Shown piece after piece: positions 8,605-17,770 of a DNA stretch of 64,000 nucleotides. The position numbers and the translations under genes are program-made. Each line of letters begins with the position of its first letter. The first letter of the stretch is position 1. The notes beneath the pieces are model-generated. The model worked only from the letters and a program-made list of their open reading frames with translations. It was not told where the DNA came from and did not search any database. Source of the DNA: Ruminococcus sp. UNK.MGS-30 (GTDB lineage Bacteria > Bacillota > Clostridia > Oscillospirales > Ruminococcaceae); contig LBCK01000002.1 in assembly GCA_000980705.1 (NCBI GenBank), forward strand, positions 496,001-560,000, read 5' to 3'.

Positions 8605-9102
8605 ATGGCAGGAAGAAGTAAAGAAGAAACCGGCGATATCACACTGCTGGGCAATCAGAACACCAAGTATTCCAGCGATTATGCCCCGGAGGTGCTGGAG
8701 ACATTCCCGAATAAGCATCCGGGACGGGATTATTTCGTCAAGTTCAATTGTCCGGAGTTCACCAGTCTCTGCCCCATCACCGGGCAGCCGGATTTTGCGA
8801 CGCTGTATATCTCCTATGTTCCACGAGAGATCATGGTGGAGAGCAAGTCGCTGAAACTGTATCTGTTCAGTTTCCGGAATCACGGCGATTTCCACGAGGA
8901 CTGTGTCAACATCATCATGAACGATCTGATTCAGCTGATGGAGCCGGCATATATCGAGGTCTGGGGCAAGTTCCTGCCCCGTGGCGGCATTTCCATTGAC
9001 CCGTACTGCAACTACGGCAGACCGGGAACCAAGTGGGAACAGGTGGCATGGGACAGACTGACCCATCATGACCTGTTTCCGGAAAAGGTGGATAACCGAT
9101 AA
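8605..9102 (+). CDS. queF: NADPH-dependent 7-cyano-7-deazaguanine reductase
   Basis: Reduces the nitrile of preQ0 to preQ1, the last step before tRNA insertion. The 165-residue protein is of the short, single-domain QueF type, with the catalytic Cys in [10 protein letters not shown], the NADPH-binding motif [16 protein letters not shown] and the C-terminal [20 protein letters not shown] overlaps the end of queC. A terminator follows, so the operon ends here; the tRNA-guanine transglycosylase is not in this window. Confidence 0.95.
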   Translation: MAGRSKEETGDITLLGNQNTKYSSDYAPEVLETFPNKHPGRDYFVKFNCPEFTSLCPITGQPDFATLYISYVPREIMVESKSLKLYLFSFRNHGDFHEDCVNIIMNDLIQLMEPAYIEVWGKFLPRGGISIDPYCNYGRPGTKWEQVAWDRLTHHDLFPEKVDNR

Positions 9103-9137
9103 TTCCGCTTTGGAAAAAATAACAACCACGAACAATG

Positions 9138-9187
9138 GCGTTCGGCGTTACAGGATTTTTCTGTCCTGTCGTACCGGACGCTTTTTT
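9138..9187 (+). terminator. intrinsic terminator of the que operon
   Basis: Outer stem GCGTTCGG / CCGGACGC (one G-T pair) enclosing a second stem ACAGGA / TCCTGT, then six T. Confidence 0.8.
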
Positions 9188-9238
9188 GTATTATGCTATT
9201 GCGATAAAAAGTTTTTTTGGAATTTTGCACAATTTTTC

Positions 9239-9267
9239 TTGCAATCCATACGGAAGTATGGTATAAT
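9239..9267 (+). promoter_or_regulatory. promoter of the alanine symporter gene
   Basis: TTGCAA (9239-9244), 17 bp, TATAAT (9262-9267). Confidence 0.7.
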
Positions 9268-9385
9268 AAAAATGTTTTTTTCTGACACTGTCGGAATATG
9301 CAGAAAGAAGGTGCATTTCGCCGCCTTTATCATCCGGCGTTCTGCACACATATCTGCGGAAAAATAATAAAGGAAGTGAACACAA

Positions 9386-10804
9386 ATGGAAACGTTGACA
9401 AACGTCATCAAACAAATTGACGCATGGGTGTGGGGCATTCCGCTGATCCTGCTGATCCTGCTGTGCGGCATCTGGCTTACCATTCGTGTCCGTGGATTAC
9501 AGGTGCGCCGCATTGGTCTCGCCTTGAAGTTCATGGTAAAGAATGAAGAAGAGGGCGAAGGCGAGGTCACCAGCTTCGGCGCACTCTGTACCGCATTGTC
9601 TGCCACCATCGGTACCGGCAACATTGTCGGTGTTGCAACTGCGATCGCTGCCGGCGGTCCGGGCGCACTGTTCTGGATGGAAATTGCTGCCCTGTTCGGT
9701 ATGGCGACCAAGTATGCCGAGGGTTTCCTCGCCATCAAGTATCGTACTGTTGACAAAGAGGGACATTATCTGGGCGGTCCGTTCTACTATATTGAAAATG
9801 GTATGGGTTCTCGCTGGAAGTGGCTGGCAAAGCTGTTCGCCCTGTTTGGCGTGCTTGCCGGACTGCTGGGCATCGGTACGATTACCCAGATCAACGGCAT
9901 TACCTCTGCGGCAAACAACTTCTTTGATGCCAAGAGCGAGCATATCGCATTCACACTGTTTGACACAGACTATACCTGGACGACAGTCATCATGGGGCTG
10001 ATTATCACGATCTGTGTTGCGCTGGTTGTTATCGGCGGTCTGAAGCGTATCTCTCAGATCTCCCAGGTAGTTGTACCGTTTATGGCAGTGGCATATGTGC
10101 TCTGCTGTCTGATTATGATGATTTGCAATGTGACTGCCATTCCCCACGCTGTTGTGGAAATTGTAAAGAGCGCATTCGGTATGGATGCGGTTGCCGGAGG
10201 CGCACTGGGTGCTATGATCGTGGCAATGCAGAAGGGTGTTGCAAGAGGTATCTTCTCCAATGAGGCTGGTCTGGGTTCTGCCCCGATCGCAGCTGCCGCA
10301 GCCCGTACCAAAGAACCGGTTCGCCAGGGTCTGGTAACCATGACCGGTACTTTTATTGATACCATTGTGATCTGCACCATGACCGGTCTTTCCATCGTCA
10401 TTTCCGGCGCATGGCAGAACCCGGATCTCCAGGGCGTACAGATCACAGACGCAGCGTTCCAGCACGGTCTGCCGTTCCCGGCACAGGTTTCTTCCTGCAT
10501 TCTGATGCTCTGCCTGATCTTCTTTGCATTTACCACCATCCTGGGCTGGAGCTATTATTCTGAGCGCTGTCTGACCTACCTGCGTGGCAAGGCAAGCCAT
10601 ACGCTGACACTGGCATTCCGCTGGCTGTACATCGTGGCAGTTTTCATTGGACCGTATCTGACGGTTGAGGCGGTATGGGATACTGCCGATGTCTTTAACG
10701 GTCTGATGGCATTCCCGAACGTCATTGCATTGATTGCATTGTCTGGCGTTGTGGCAATGGATACCAAACAATACTTCGCAGAAAAGCAGCATCAGCTGCG
10801 GTAA
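9386..10804 (+). CDS. sodium:alanine symporter (AGCS family)
   Basis: A 472-residue polytopic carrier that couples alanine or glycine uptake to sodium. Family marks are LSATIGTGNIVGVATAIAAGGPGALFWM, FGMATKYAEGFLAIKYR, LGGPFYYIENGMG and the later RGIFSNEAGLGSAPIAAAAA stretch. AAGGAAGTG precedes the ATG. It is monocistronic between its own promoter and a strong terminator. Confidence 0.92.
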   Translation: METLTNVIKQIDAWVWGIPLILLILLCGIWLTIRVRGLQVRRIGLALKFMVKNEEEGEGEVTSFGALCTALSATIGTGNIVGVATAIAAGGPGALFWMEIAALFGMATKYAEGFLAIKYRTVDKEGHYLGGPFYYIENGMGSRWKWLAKLFALFGVLAGLLGIGTITQINGITSAANNFFDAKSEHIAFTLFDTDYTWTTVIMGLIITICVALVVIGGLKRISQISQVVVPFMAVAYVLCCLIMMICNVTAIPHAVVEIVKSAFGMDAVAGGALGAMIVAMQKGVARGIFSNEAGLGSAPIAAAAARTKEPVRQGLVTMTGTFIDTIVICTMTGLSIVISGAWQNPDLQGVQITDAAFQHGLPFPAQVSSCILMLCLIFFAFTTILGWSYYSERCLTYLRGKASHTLTLAFRWLYIVAVFIGPYLTVEAVWDTADVFNGLMAFPNVIALIALSGVVAMDTKQYFAEKQHQLR

Positions 10805-10836
10805 CTGCGGAATCGTATACGAATCTGAAACAGATC

Positions 10837-10872
10837 ACAGGACGGGAGCAAAAACTCCTGTCCTGTTTTTTT
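10837..10872 (+). terminator. intrinsic terminator after the alanine symporter
   Basis: Stem ACAGGACGGGAG / CTCCTGTCCTGT (one mismatch) and a T-run. Confidence 0.9.
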
Positions 10873-10892
10873 GTGAAAATTCAGTGGAAATG

Positions 10893-10922
10893 CTGGACAA
10901 CTGCGCCGGAATATGCTATAAT
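10893..10922 (+). promoter_or_regulatory. promoter of the Cache-domain gene
   Basis: TGGACA (10894-10899), 17 bp, TATAAT (10917-10922). Confidence 0.6.
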
Positions 10923-11003
10923 AACAAAAGTATATTTTCGGCAGCATCCGCAGGATTTGCGCAGTGCTGCCTTTCAGAAAAGGGCAGGTGTGTTTTTACA
11001 AAA

Positions 11004-11939
11004 GTGGTAAAACGATTTGTGAAATTATATCGCTGGGTCATGCTGAGCATGGCAGTCTGCATTGCGGTTCTGGCAATTGCAGCCGGCTATACCGTGGGCG
11101 TTGTCAGCCAGAATAATGTGATCGCACAGATCGATGTCAACATTGGCTCGATCGAGACGTATCTGGAGAAAAACCACAACGCAACCCAGCTGCTGACAGA
11201 CGAATTCAAAGAGGATTACTCCGCCAAAACCAGAACCATTGCCATGCTGCTGGCGCAGGACAGTTCGTTCATCACCGATGACCGGACGCTGGAAGAACTG
11301 CGTGTCACAGTCAATGCCGATATGATAAGCGTTGCAGATGCAGACGGCAATGTGGTGGCAAGTACCGACCCGTCCGGCGCAGGCACTTCCATCCGTGAGG
11401 AGTTCCGGTCACATCTGGAAGAAGATGTATACACCGATGCGCTGTTCCTGCTGGATTCCGATACGCCTACCATCGTGGCGGCATCGTCGCTGGACGGCGG
11501 ACACGGCATGGTGCAGATCACATTTTCAGCGGATTCCGTGGTCTCGCTTTTGCAGGATGCAGACCTGGCAAACATTGCGTCCAGTATGCCGCTGTACTCT
11601 TCCGGCACTACCGCCATTCTGGAGGCGGACACCATGAAGTATATCAGCTGCACCGATACGGATCTGATCGGACAGACAGCCGATTTTGACAAGAGCAGCA
11701 TGAAACGCAACAAGGGCAAGTTTGACGTGAAAGATGCAGACGGCAAGACCAATATGGTACACTATCAGTCCAGCGGCGACTACATCATTATGGCGACAGT
11801 ACCGTATGCAGAGGTTTACCGTGTCCGGAACATCGTTGTCGGATGGGTCATTGGCGGCGGCATCGGCATCCTGGCAGTAACCTGTCTGGCACTCCGGATG
11901 GAACTGCTCCGGCAGGATGCGAAAAATGCGAAAAAATAA
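11004..11939 (+). CDS. membrane protein with extracellular Cache-like sensor domain and no output domain
   Basis: A 311-residue protein with an N-terminal membrane segment (MLSMAVCIAVLAIAAGYTVGVV), a large external region, and a second membrane segment near the C-terminus (IVVGWVIGGGIGILAVTCLAL) that ends after about 16 cytoplasmic residues. The external part (DSSFITDDRTLEELRVTVNADMISVADADGNVVASTDPSGAG) looks like a dCache ligand-sensing domain as in chemoreceptors and histidine kinases. No kinase, HAMP, GGDEF or methyl-accepting region follows. The start is uncertain: GTG at 11004 with AGGTG 13 bp upstream is the best candidate; there is no ATG before 11040. Confidence 0.7.
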   Translation: MVKRFVKLYRWVMLSMAVCIAVLAIAAGYTVGVVSQNNVIAQIDVNIGSIETYLEKNHNATQLLTDEFKEDYSAKTRTIAMLLAQDSSFITDDRTLEELRVTVNADMISVADADGNVVASTDPSGAGTSIREEFRSHLEEDVYTDALFLLDSDTPTIVAASSLDGGHGMVQITFSADSVVSLLQDADLANIASSMPLYSSGTTAILEADTMKYISCTDTDLIGQTADFDKSSMKRNKGKFDVKDADGKTNMVHYQSSGDYIIMATVPYAEVYRVRNIVVGWVIGGGIGILAVTCLALRMELLRQDAKNAKK

Positions 11940-11956
11940 AGTACAGTATTGCAAAG

Positions 11957-11988
11957 GTCATCTCCCCGGCGAGGTGGCTTTTGTTTTT
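11957..11988 (+). terminator. probable terminator between the Cache gene and the GNAT gene
   Basis: Stem GTCATCTC / GAGGTGGC (two G-T pairs) followed by TTTTGTTTTT. Confidence 0.55.
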
Positions 11989-12004
11989 GGGAAAGGAATC
12001 CGCT

Positions 12005-12454
12005 ATGAAAATTCGTGAAGTACAGGACAGAACCGCACCGCTTATGACGGCGCTTTTGGCAGTCTGGGAGAAGTCTGTCCGGGCAACGCATACATTTCTC
12101 TCTGAGGAAGAGATCGAACACATCAAGACCTATGTTCCCACGGCATTTCACAGCGTGCAGCACCTGCTGACTGCGGAAACGGCATCGGGCGAGCCGGTTG
12201 CCTTTATGGGCATCACGGGAGACCGTCTGGAAATGCTGTTTCTTTTGCCGGAGGAAAGGGGAAAGGGGCTGGGCAGACAGCTGCTGGAATACGGCATCCG
12301 GAATTACGGCGTCGGGGAAGTGACCGTCAACGAACAAAATTCCCAGGCAGTGGGGTTCTATCAGCACCTGGGCTTTGTCACGTACCGAAGAACTGACCAC
12401 GACGAAGAGGGCAATCCCTATCCGCTGTTGTATCTGAAATTGCCCCAGGCATGA
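12005..12454 (+). CDS. GNAT family N-acetyltransferase
   Basis: A 149-residue single GNAT domain. The acetyl-CoA-binding segment LEMLFLLPEERGKGLGRQLLEYGI carries the R/Q-x-x-G-x-G/A loop, and VNEQNSQAVGFYQHLGFVTYRR is the usual C-terminal motif. The closest type is the small PhnO/YjaB-like acetyltransferases acting on small molecules or proteins. AAAGGA sets the ATG at 12005. Substrate unknown. Confidence 0.85.
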   Translation: MKIREVQDRTAPLMTALLAVWEKSVRATHTFLSEEEIEHIKTYVPTAFHSVQHLLTAETASGEPVAFMGITGDRLEMLFLLPEERGKGLGRQLLEYGIRNYGVGEVTVNEQNSQAVGFYQHLGFVTYRRTDHDEEGNPYPLLYLKLPQA

Positions 12455-12489
12455 TTGGAAAAGTGATTGTCGATATTGCACATTATGTA

Positions 12490-12518
12490 TTGACATTTCT
12501 TGAAATATAATGTATAAT
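12490..12518 (+). promoter_or_regulatory. promoter of the alcohol dehydrogenase gene
   Basis: TTGACA (12490-12495), 17 bp, TATAAT (12513-12518): full consensus. Confidence 0.85.
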
Positions 12519-12577
12519 ATGTTTGTACACCAGAAATGGCAGTACCAATGAAACTTTTATCGTGAGGTGCATGAATT

Positions 12578-13726
12578 ATGGCAAATCGTATTGTATTGAA
12601 CAACATTTCTTATCATGGAAAAGGTGCGATTCAGGAAATCGTCAACGAAGTAAAAACTAACGGCTATCAGCACTTGTTTGTTGCAACAGACCCGGATCTG
12701 CTGAAATTCGGTGTGACGGCAAAGGTGACAGATATTCTGGACAACGCCGGCATTGCATACACGGTTTACTCGAAGATCAAGCCCAATCCCACCATCCAGA
12801 ATGTGCAGGAGGGTGTAGCGGCTTTTCAGGCGTGCGGAGCGGATGCCATTGTTGCCATCGGCGGCGGCTCTTCTATGGATACCGCAAAGGCGATCGGCAT
12901 TATCATTACCAATCCGGAATTTGCGGATGTGCGTTCTCTGGAGGGCGTTGCGCCGACGAAGAATCACGCTGTTCCCACCATTGCAGTTCCCACAACAGCC
13001 GGCACTGCCGCAGAAGTTACCATCAACTATGTCATTACCGATGTGGAAAAACAGCGTAAGTTCGTCTGCGTGGATACCAACGATATCCCGGCAGTTGCCA
13101 TTGTTGACCCGGATATGATGTCCTCCATGCCAAAGGGACTGACCGCCGCAACTGGTATGGATGCGCTGACTCACGCCATCGAGGGCTATACCACAAAGGC
13201 AGCCTGGGAAATTCCGGATATGTTCCATATCGAGGCGATCCGTCTGATCTCGGAGAATCTCCGGGATGCAGTGGAAAACAAGCCCAGCGGCAGAGAGGGC
13301 ATGGCACTGGCACAGTACATCGCCGGCATGGGATTCTCCAACGTAGGTCTGGGCATCGACCACTCCATGGCACATACGCTGAGCGCACACTATGATACAC
13401 CGCACGGCGTAGCCTGCGCAATGCTGCTGCCCATTTCCATGGAGTTCAACCGGGATTATACCGGCGAACGCTATCGTGCCATCGCCAAGGCAATGGGCGT
13501 AGAGGGAACCGAGACCATGTCCCAGGAGGAATATCGTGACGCAGCCATTGCCGCAGTTCGCAAGCTCTCCAAGGATGTGGGAATTCCGGAGAAAAACGAA
13601 CGCATTAAGGAAGAGGACCTGGAACAGCTGGCAAAGGATGCTCTGGCAGATGCCTGCTATCCGGGTAATCCCAGAGAGGCAACTCTGGAACAGGTCATTG
13701 AGATGTTCCGTATGCTGATGGTCTGA
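12578..13726 (+). CDS. fucO: iron-containing alcohol dehydrogenase, lactaldehyde reductase type
   Basis: A 382-residue group III alcohol dehydrogenase. The NAD-binding GGGSSMDTAKAIG motif and the iron ligands in ATGMDALTHAIEGY, GIDHSMAHTLSAHYDTPHG are all present. The sequence layout follows FucO (lactaldehyde:1,2-propanediol oxidoreductase), which regenerates NAD during deoxy-sugar fermentation; a broader role in ethanol or propanediol formation is equally possible. The consensus promoter suggests high expression. No fucose genes are nearby, so the exact substrate is inferred. Confidence 0.88.
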   Translation: MANRIVLNNISYHGKGAIQEIVNEVKTNGYQHLFVATDPDLLKFGVTAKVTDILDNAGIAYTVYSKIKPNPTIQNVQEGVAAFQACGADAIVAIGGGSSMDTAKAIGIIITNPEFADVRSLEGVAPTKNHAVPTIAVPTTAGTAAEVTINYVITDVEKQRKFVCVDTNDIPAVAIVDPDMMSSMPKGLTAATGMDALTHAIEGYTTKAAWEIPDMFHIEAIRLISENLRDAVENKPSGREGMALAQYIAGMGFSNVGLGIDHSMAHTLSAHYDTPHGVACAMLLPISMEFNRDYTGERYRAIAKAMGVEGTETMSQEEYRDAAIAAVRKLSKDVGIPEKNERIKEEDLEQLAKDALADACYPGNPREATLEQVIEMFRMLMV

Positions 13727-13750
13727 TCGTTTGACTGGAAAGGAGATACC

Positions 13751-14542
13751 ATGAAGAAAGTCGGCATATTGCTTTTGACAGGAACGCTGCTGCTGTGCAG
13801 CTGCGGACAAGCGAAAGAAACTGCGGAAAACAGTGCAGATGTCCCGGAAACCATTCAGACGAATCTGACGGCAAATCCTTATTTTGATATTTCTGATCTG
13901 ACTTATGACGGCACAGAAACGCAGAATATCGCCATTGGATATTCCTTTGAAGATCCGGCAGACAATGACCCTGTTCTGACCTATGACCGCTATCTTTCGG
14001 CGGACGGCGAGACGTTCTGTTTTGATGCTGACGGACGGCTTTGCAAGTATGAGAAAGGCGATGCTGATACAGCTGAAAAAGCAGAAAGCGGTTCGATGAC
14101 GGCAGCATACACGATGGCGCAGCGCCAACATCGCAGTCTCGATGTGGCAGAGAGCCTGCTGGCGGAAGATACCCAACTGGAAGTCTCCTCTTTCGGCAGC
14201 GAATATCTGGTGACCAACGATGCTGTTACACCGGAAAACGAGGCGCCGTTCTCTGCCATTGTGGATGTGGACAGCAAAGGAGAAGTGCGTCAGCTCAGTG
14301 TCAGCTATAACACGCTGTCTGCGCCTATCGACTATGACTATTTCCAGCAAAAGCTGGATGCGTATATCGAAGAGGCAAAGCAGACCTGGGATATTGTGGA
14401 CTATACAGTAGAACCACGGTATCAGCAGATCGGCAATAAGATCTACGCCATGTATACGGTGACGTTTACAGAGGCAACAGATGAGCCGGAAGGTGCAAAT
14501 TTCTGTGAATGCGTCGGCTTTACCCAGAAAATTGAGAGTTAG
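13751..14542 (+). CDS. putative lipoprotein of unknown function
   Basis: A 263-residue exported protein with a type II signal peptide (MKKVGILLLTGTLLLCSC) whose Cys 18 would be lipidated. The rest is acidic and soluble, with no domain I recognise. It begins 24 bp after the alcohol dehydrogenase with AAGGAG upstream of the ATG, so the two may be co-transcribed, without any obvious functional link. Confidence 0.75.
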   Translation: MKKVGILLLTGTLLLCSCGQAKETAENSADVPETIQTNLTANPYFDISDLTYDGTETQNIAIGYSFEDPADNDPVLTYDRYLSADGETFCFDADGRLCKYEKGDADTAEKAESGSMTAAYTMAQRQHRSLDVAESLLAEDTQLEVSSFGSEYLVTNDAVTPENEAPFSAIVDVDSKGEVRQLSVSYNTLSAPIDYDYFQQKLDAYIEEAKQTWDIVDYTVEPRYQQIGNKIYAMYTVTFTEATDEPEGANFCECVGFTQKIES

Positions 14543-14550
14543 TTCCGGTT

Positions 14551-14635
14551 TTTACAATTTTTTCTTGCCCTGTTGTGGTAAGATAATACTCGAACAAAGG
14601 AGTTCAGATGAATCAGACATCTGAACTCCTTTTTT
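14551..14635 (+). promoter_or_regulatory. promoter-like region directly followed by a terminator hairpin
   Basis: A TTTTTACAATTTTTT string (14549-14563) precedes a GATAAT (14582-14587), and within a dozen bases a 13-pair stem (AGGAGTTCAGATG 14598-14610 / CATCTGAACTCCT 14618-14630) with a T-run follows. It may just end the lipoprotein transcript, or act as an attenuator for the oxidoreductase operon that starts about 70 bp later. Confidence 0.6.
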
Positions 14636-14703
14636 ATTTTGTTTGCATGGAATCGTTCCGGTACACACAGGCGTGCGCCGGCGTTCCGGAGGAGGTATTT
14701 CAG

Positions 14704-15837
14704 ATGAGCTATCCAGAAGTTGATTTTTTGTATCTGAACGAAGAGGATATGGTTGCAGCCGGTGTCAAGGATATGGCAGGCTGTATTGATGCGATGGAAG
14801 AAATGTTCAAGCTGATGAAGGTGGGCGACTATCGCATGGGCGGCGCAAACGGCAATTCCCACGGATGTATGGTCATGTTTCCGCCGTCCTCTCCTTTCCC
14901 GGAAATGCCGGTAGACGGACCGGACAGACGCTTTATGGCGATGCCGGCGTATCTGGGCGGTGTGTTCGATATGGCAGGCATGAAGTGGTACGGTTCCAAT
15001 TGTGCCAACAAGGAAAAGGGACTGCCCCGTTCCATTCTGATGCTGACGCTGAATGACAAAGACACCGGCGCACCGGTGGCATATATGTCCGCCAATATCC
15101 TTTCCGCATACCGCACCGGCGCAGTTCCGGGCGTGGGATACAAGCACCTGTCGAAACCGGATTCCAAGGTAGCTGCCATTATCGGACCGGGTGTTATGAG
15201 CAAGACGGCGCTTGCAGCGATCATGGCAGTCCGTCCCGGCATCGAGACCATTAAGGTCAAGGGCAGAGGAAAGGCATCCCTGGAAAAGTTCATTGCCCAT
15301 GTGAAGAAAGAATATCCCCAGGTGAATGTGTATGCTGTGGATACCATGGAAGAGGCAGTCCGGGATGCGGATATTGTTTCGGCAAGCACCTCAACGCCTA
15401 CCGGAGACCCCAGCCAGTATCCGTACATCAAGGAGGAGTGGATCAAGCCCGGCGCACTCATCAGTTCTACCGCAGCGCTCCGGTTTGATGATGACTTTAT
15501 CATCCATCGTGCAAGAACCGTGACAGACAACATTAAGCTGTATGAGGCGTGGGAAGAGGAAATGAAGCCCAACGCCTACAATACAGTTCCGATTCCGGCA
15601 GTTCACGTGATGGATCTGATTGCAGAGGGCAGGATGAAACCGGAGCAGGTGGATGACCTGGGCGATATCCTGATGGGCAACATTCCGCTGCACCGGAAGG
15701 ATGACGAGATCATCGTGTACTCCATCGGCGGTATGCCGGTAGAAGATGTGGCTTGGGGTACGATGGTTTACCGCAATGCACTGAAAAAGGGCATCGGCAC
15801 AAAGCTGAAGCTTTGGGATGTCCCGCAGATGGTATAA
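14704..15837 (+). CDS. ornithine cyclodeaminase / mu-crystallin family protein
   Basis: A 377-residue Rossmann-fold protein of the ornithine cyclodeaminase/mu-crystallin family (KHLSKPDSKVAAIIGPGVMSKTALAAI for the nucleotide site; AGMKWYGSNCANKEKGLPRS and SAYRTGAVPGVG for the substrate side). Members deaminate ornithine or reduce cyclic imines such as pyrroline-2-carboxylate. It leads an operon whose other genes encode HcnABC-like oxidase subunits; databases sometimes label such proteins tyramine oxidase subunit B, which I cannot confirm. The open frame extends to 14608 but that would overlap the terminator hairpin; GGAGGAGG sets the ATG at 14704. Confidence 0.82.
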   Translation: MSYPEVDFLYLNEEDMVAAGVKDMAGCIDAMEEMFKLMKVGDYRMGGANGNSHGCMVMFPPSSPFPEMPVDGPDRRFMAMPAYLGGVFDMAGMKWYGSNCANKEKGLPRSILMLTLNDKDTGAPVAYMSANILSAYRTGAVPGVGYKHLSKPDSKVAAIIGPGVMSKTALAAIMAVRPGIETIKVKGRGKASLEKFIAHVKKEYPQVNVYAVDTMEEAVRDADIVSASTSTPTGDPSQYPYIKEEWIKPGALISSTAALRFDDDFIIHRARTVTDNIKLYEAWEEEMKPNAYNTVPIPAVHVMDLIAEGRMKPEQVDDLGDILMGNIPLHRKDDEIIVYSIGGMPVEDVAWGTMVYRNALKKGIGTKLKLWDVPQMV

Positions 15838-15857
15838 ATAAGACAGGAGGAGCAGAC

Positions 15858-16184
15858 ATGAGAATACAGGAACATCCGATTCTGGGAACATATGAAAAGG
15901 GACAGCTGGTTTCCTTTACTTTTGATGGAAAAACACTGGAAGGCTATGCCGGAGAACCCATTGCCATGGCACTGAAAAATGCCGGCGTAATGGTTCACCG
16001 CTATACCAGAAAAGAACATAAGCCGAGAGGAATCTTCTGCGCCATCGGGCGCTGTACCGACTGTGTTATGGTCGTCAACGGACAGCCGAATGTGCGGACG
16101 TGCATCACGCCGCTGGAAGAGGGCATGGAGATCCGGACACAGTACGGTGTGACAGCAGAACAGCCGGGAGGTGCAGCAAAATGA
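15858..16184 (+). CDS. 2Fe-2S subunit of an amine/imino-acid oxidoreductase (HcnA-like)
   Basis: A 108-residue plant-type ferredoxin-like subunit. The cluster cysteines are in IFCAIGRCTDCVMVVNG (C-x4-C-x2-C) with a fourth in VRTCITP, matching HcnA and the small subunits of opine and D-hydroxyproline dehydrogenases. CAGGAGG precedes the ATG. Its last codon overlaps the start of the next gene (ATGA), indicating translational coupling. Confidence 0.85.
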   Translation: MRIQEHPILGTYEKGQLVSFTFDGKTLEGYAGEPIAMALKNAGVMVHRYTRKEHKPRGIFCAIGRCTDCVMVVNGQPNVRTCITPLEEGMEIRTQYGVTAEQPGGAAK

Positions 16185-17770
16185 TGAAACGTTATGATAT
16201 GATCGTGGTCGGCGCAGGACCGGCAGGTTTGTCCGCAGCCATTGAGGCGGCAAAAAAAGGTATGCACGTTGTAGTATACGATGAAAACGCAAAGCCCGGC
16301 GGACAACTGTTCAAACAGATCCACAAGTTCTTTGGCTCTAAGGAACACAAGGCGAAGATCCGTGGATTCCATATCGGCGAAGAACTTCTGGCAGAGGCAG
16401 CGTCTCTTGGTGTTGAAGTTGTTCTGAATGCTATCGTGATCGGCATTTTCCCGGAAAAGGAAGTTACTGTAAAGGTGGAGGATCATGTGATCCACGTCAA
16501 GGGTGATACCATTCTGATCGCCACCGGCGCAAGCGAAAACATGGTCACATTCCCGGGCTGGACACTGCCGGGCGTCATCGGCGCAGGCGCAGCGCAGACC
16601 ATGATGAACCTCCACGGCACACTGCCGGGCAAGCGTGTGCTGATGCTGGGGTCCGGCAACGTGGGTCTGGTGGTCAGCTTTCAGTTGATGCAGGCAGGCT
16701 GCGAAGTGGTTGCCGTGGCAGATGCAGCGCCCCGTGTCGGCGGCTACGGCGTCCATGCCGCAAAGGTCGCAAGATGCGGCGTGCCGTTCTATCTGTCGCA
16801 CACCATCATTTCCGCTGACGGCGAGGATTGCGTAACAGGCGTGACCATCGGAGAAGTGGACAAGAACTGGCAGATCATTCCGGGGACGGAAAAGCACTTT
16901 GATGTGGATACCATCTGCCTGGCGGTAGGACTGTCTCCCATGTCCAAGCTTTGCGATATGGCAGGATGTGCCATGGAGGACAATCCGGCAAAGGCAGGAT
17001 TTGTTCCCACAGTGGATGAATACGGTGAGACCTCTGTTCCCGGCATCTATGCCGCCGGCGATGTTTCCGGCATTGAGGAGGCATCCAGCGCCATGATCGA
17101 GGGAAGGATCGCCGGCATTGCCGCAGCGGCAAGACTGGGATTCATCTCAGAGGAGACCTGCAAAGAAGAGACTGCCAAGCAGGAGGCTGCGCTGGCTGGT
17201 CTGCGGCAGGGAATGTTTGCACCGGGAATGCGTGGCAAGCAGATCACCGAGACCGAAGAGGGTGTGGAAATCTCGCAAAACCTGTTGAAACATGGCTTTG
17301 TGGCAGAGGAAGAGATCGAGCGTTTCCCTGGTGTGACCCACAGCAGCGGCGTGCATCCGGTCATTGAATGCACCCAGAACATTCCGTGCAATCCATGTCA
17401 GGATGCCTGCCCCAAGCACTGTATCCGCATTGGCAGCAACATCACAGCGCTGCCGGCAATCGACCCGGAGAAAAAATGCACTGGCTGCGGAATGTGCGTG
17501 GCATCCTGTTCCGGTCAGGCAATTTTCCTGGTCAACGAGGACTGCGGCGACGGCACTGCAGAAGTGACACTGCCGTATGAGTTCCTGCCCCTGCCGAAAA
17601 AAGGTGACAAGGGCGTGGCATTGAACCGAAAGGGCGATAAGGTCTGTGACGCAGAGGTAGTCAATGTGCGGAGCGCAAAGGCGTTCGACCATACCAATCT
17701 GCTTACCATGAAAGTGCCGAAAGAATATGCCATGAAAGCAAGATTTTTTCGGGAGGAGGAGACAGCATGA
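16181..17770 (+). CDS. FAD-dependent pyridine-nucleotide-type oxidoreductase with 4Fe-4S ferredoxin domain (HcnB-like)
   Basis: A 529-residue subunit. The N-terminus has the FAD motif VVGAGPAGLSAAIEAAKKG, a second nucleotide motif VLMLGSGNVGLVVS near residue 150, and the IYAAGDVSG motif near 290. The C-terminal part holds a ferredoxin module with clusters in CTQNIPCNPCQDACP and CTGCGMCVASC. It resembles the A subunit of opine oxidases, but carries added iron-sulfur centres and has its BFD-like domain as a separate gene. Two tandem ATG codons (16181 and 16184) are possible; GGGAGGTG fits 16181. Confidence 0.85.
   Translation: MMKRYDMIVVGAGPAGLSAAIEAAKKGMHVVVYDENAKPGGQLFKQIHKFFGSKEHKAKIRGFHIGEELLAEAASLGVEVVLNAIVIGIFPEKEVTVKVEDHVIHVKGDTILIATGASENMVTFPGWTLPGVIGAGAAQTMMNLHGTLPGKRVLMLGSGNVGLVVSFQLMQAGCEVVAVADAAPRVGGYGVHAAKVARCGVPFYLSHTIISADGEDCVTGVTIGEVDKNWQIIPGTEKHFDVDTICLAVGLSPMSKLCDMAGCAMEDNPAKAGFVPTVDEYGETSVPGIYAAGDVSGIEEASSAMIEGRIAGIAAAARLGFISEETCKEETAKQEAALAGLRQGMFAPGMRGKQITETEEGVEISQNLLKHGFVAEEEIERFPGVTHSSGVHPVIECTQNIPCNPCQDACPKHCIRIGSNITALPAIDPEKKCTGCGMCVASCSGQAIFLVNEDCGDGTAEVTLPYEFLPLPKKGDKGVALNRKGDKVCDAEVVNVRSAKAFDHTNLLTMKVPKEYAMKARFFREEETA

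Noticed and set aside
12557..14350. A 597-codon minus-strand frame opposite the alcohol dehydrogenase and lipoprotein genes
   Set aside because: Shadow of the true plus-strand genes; no start signal and no family pattern.
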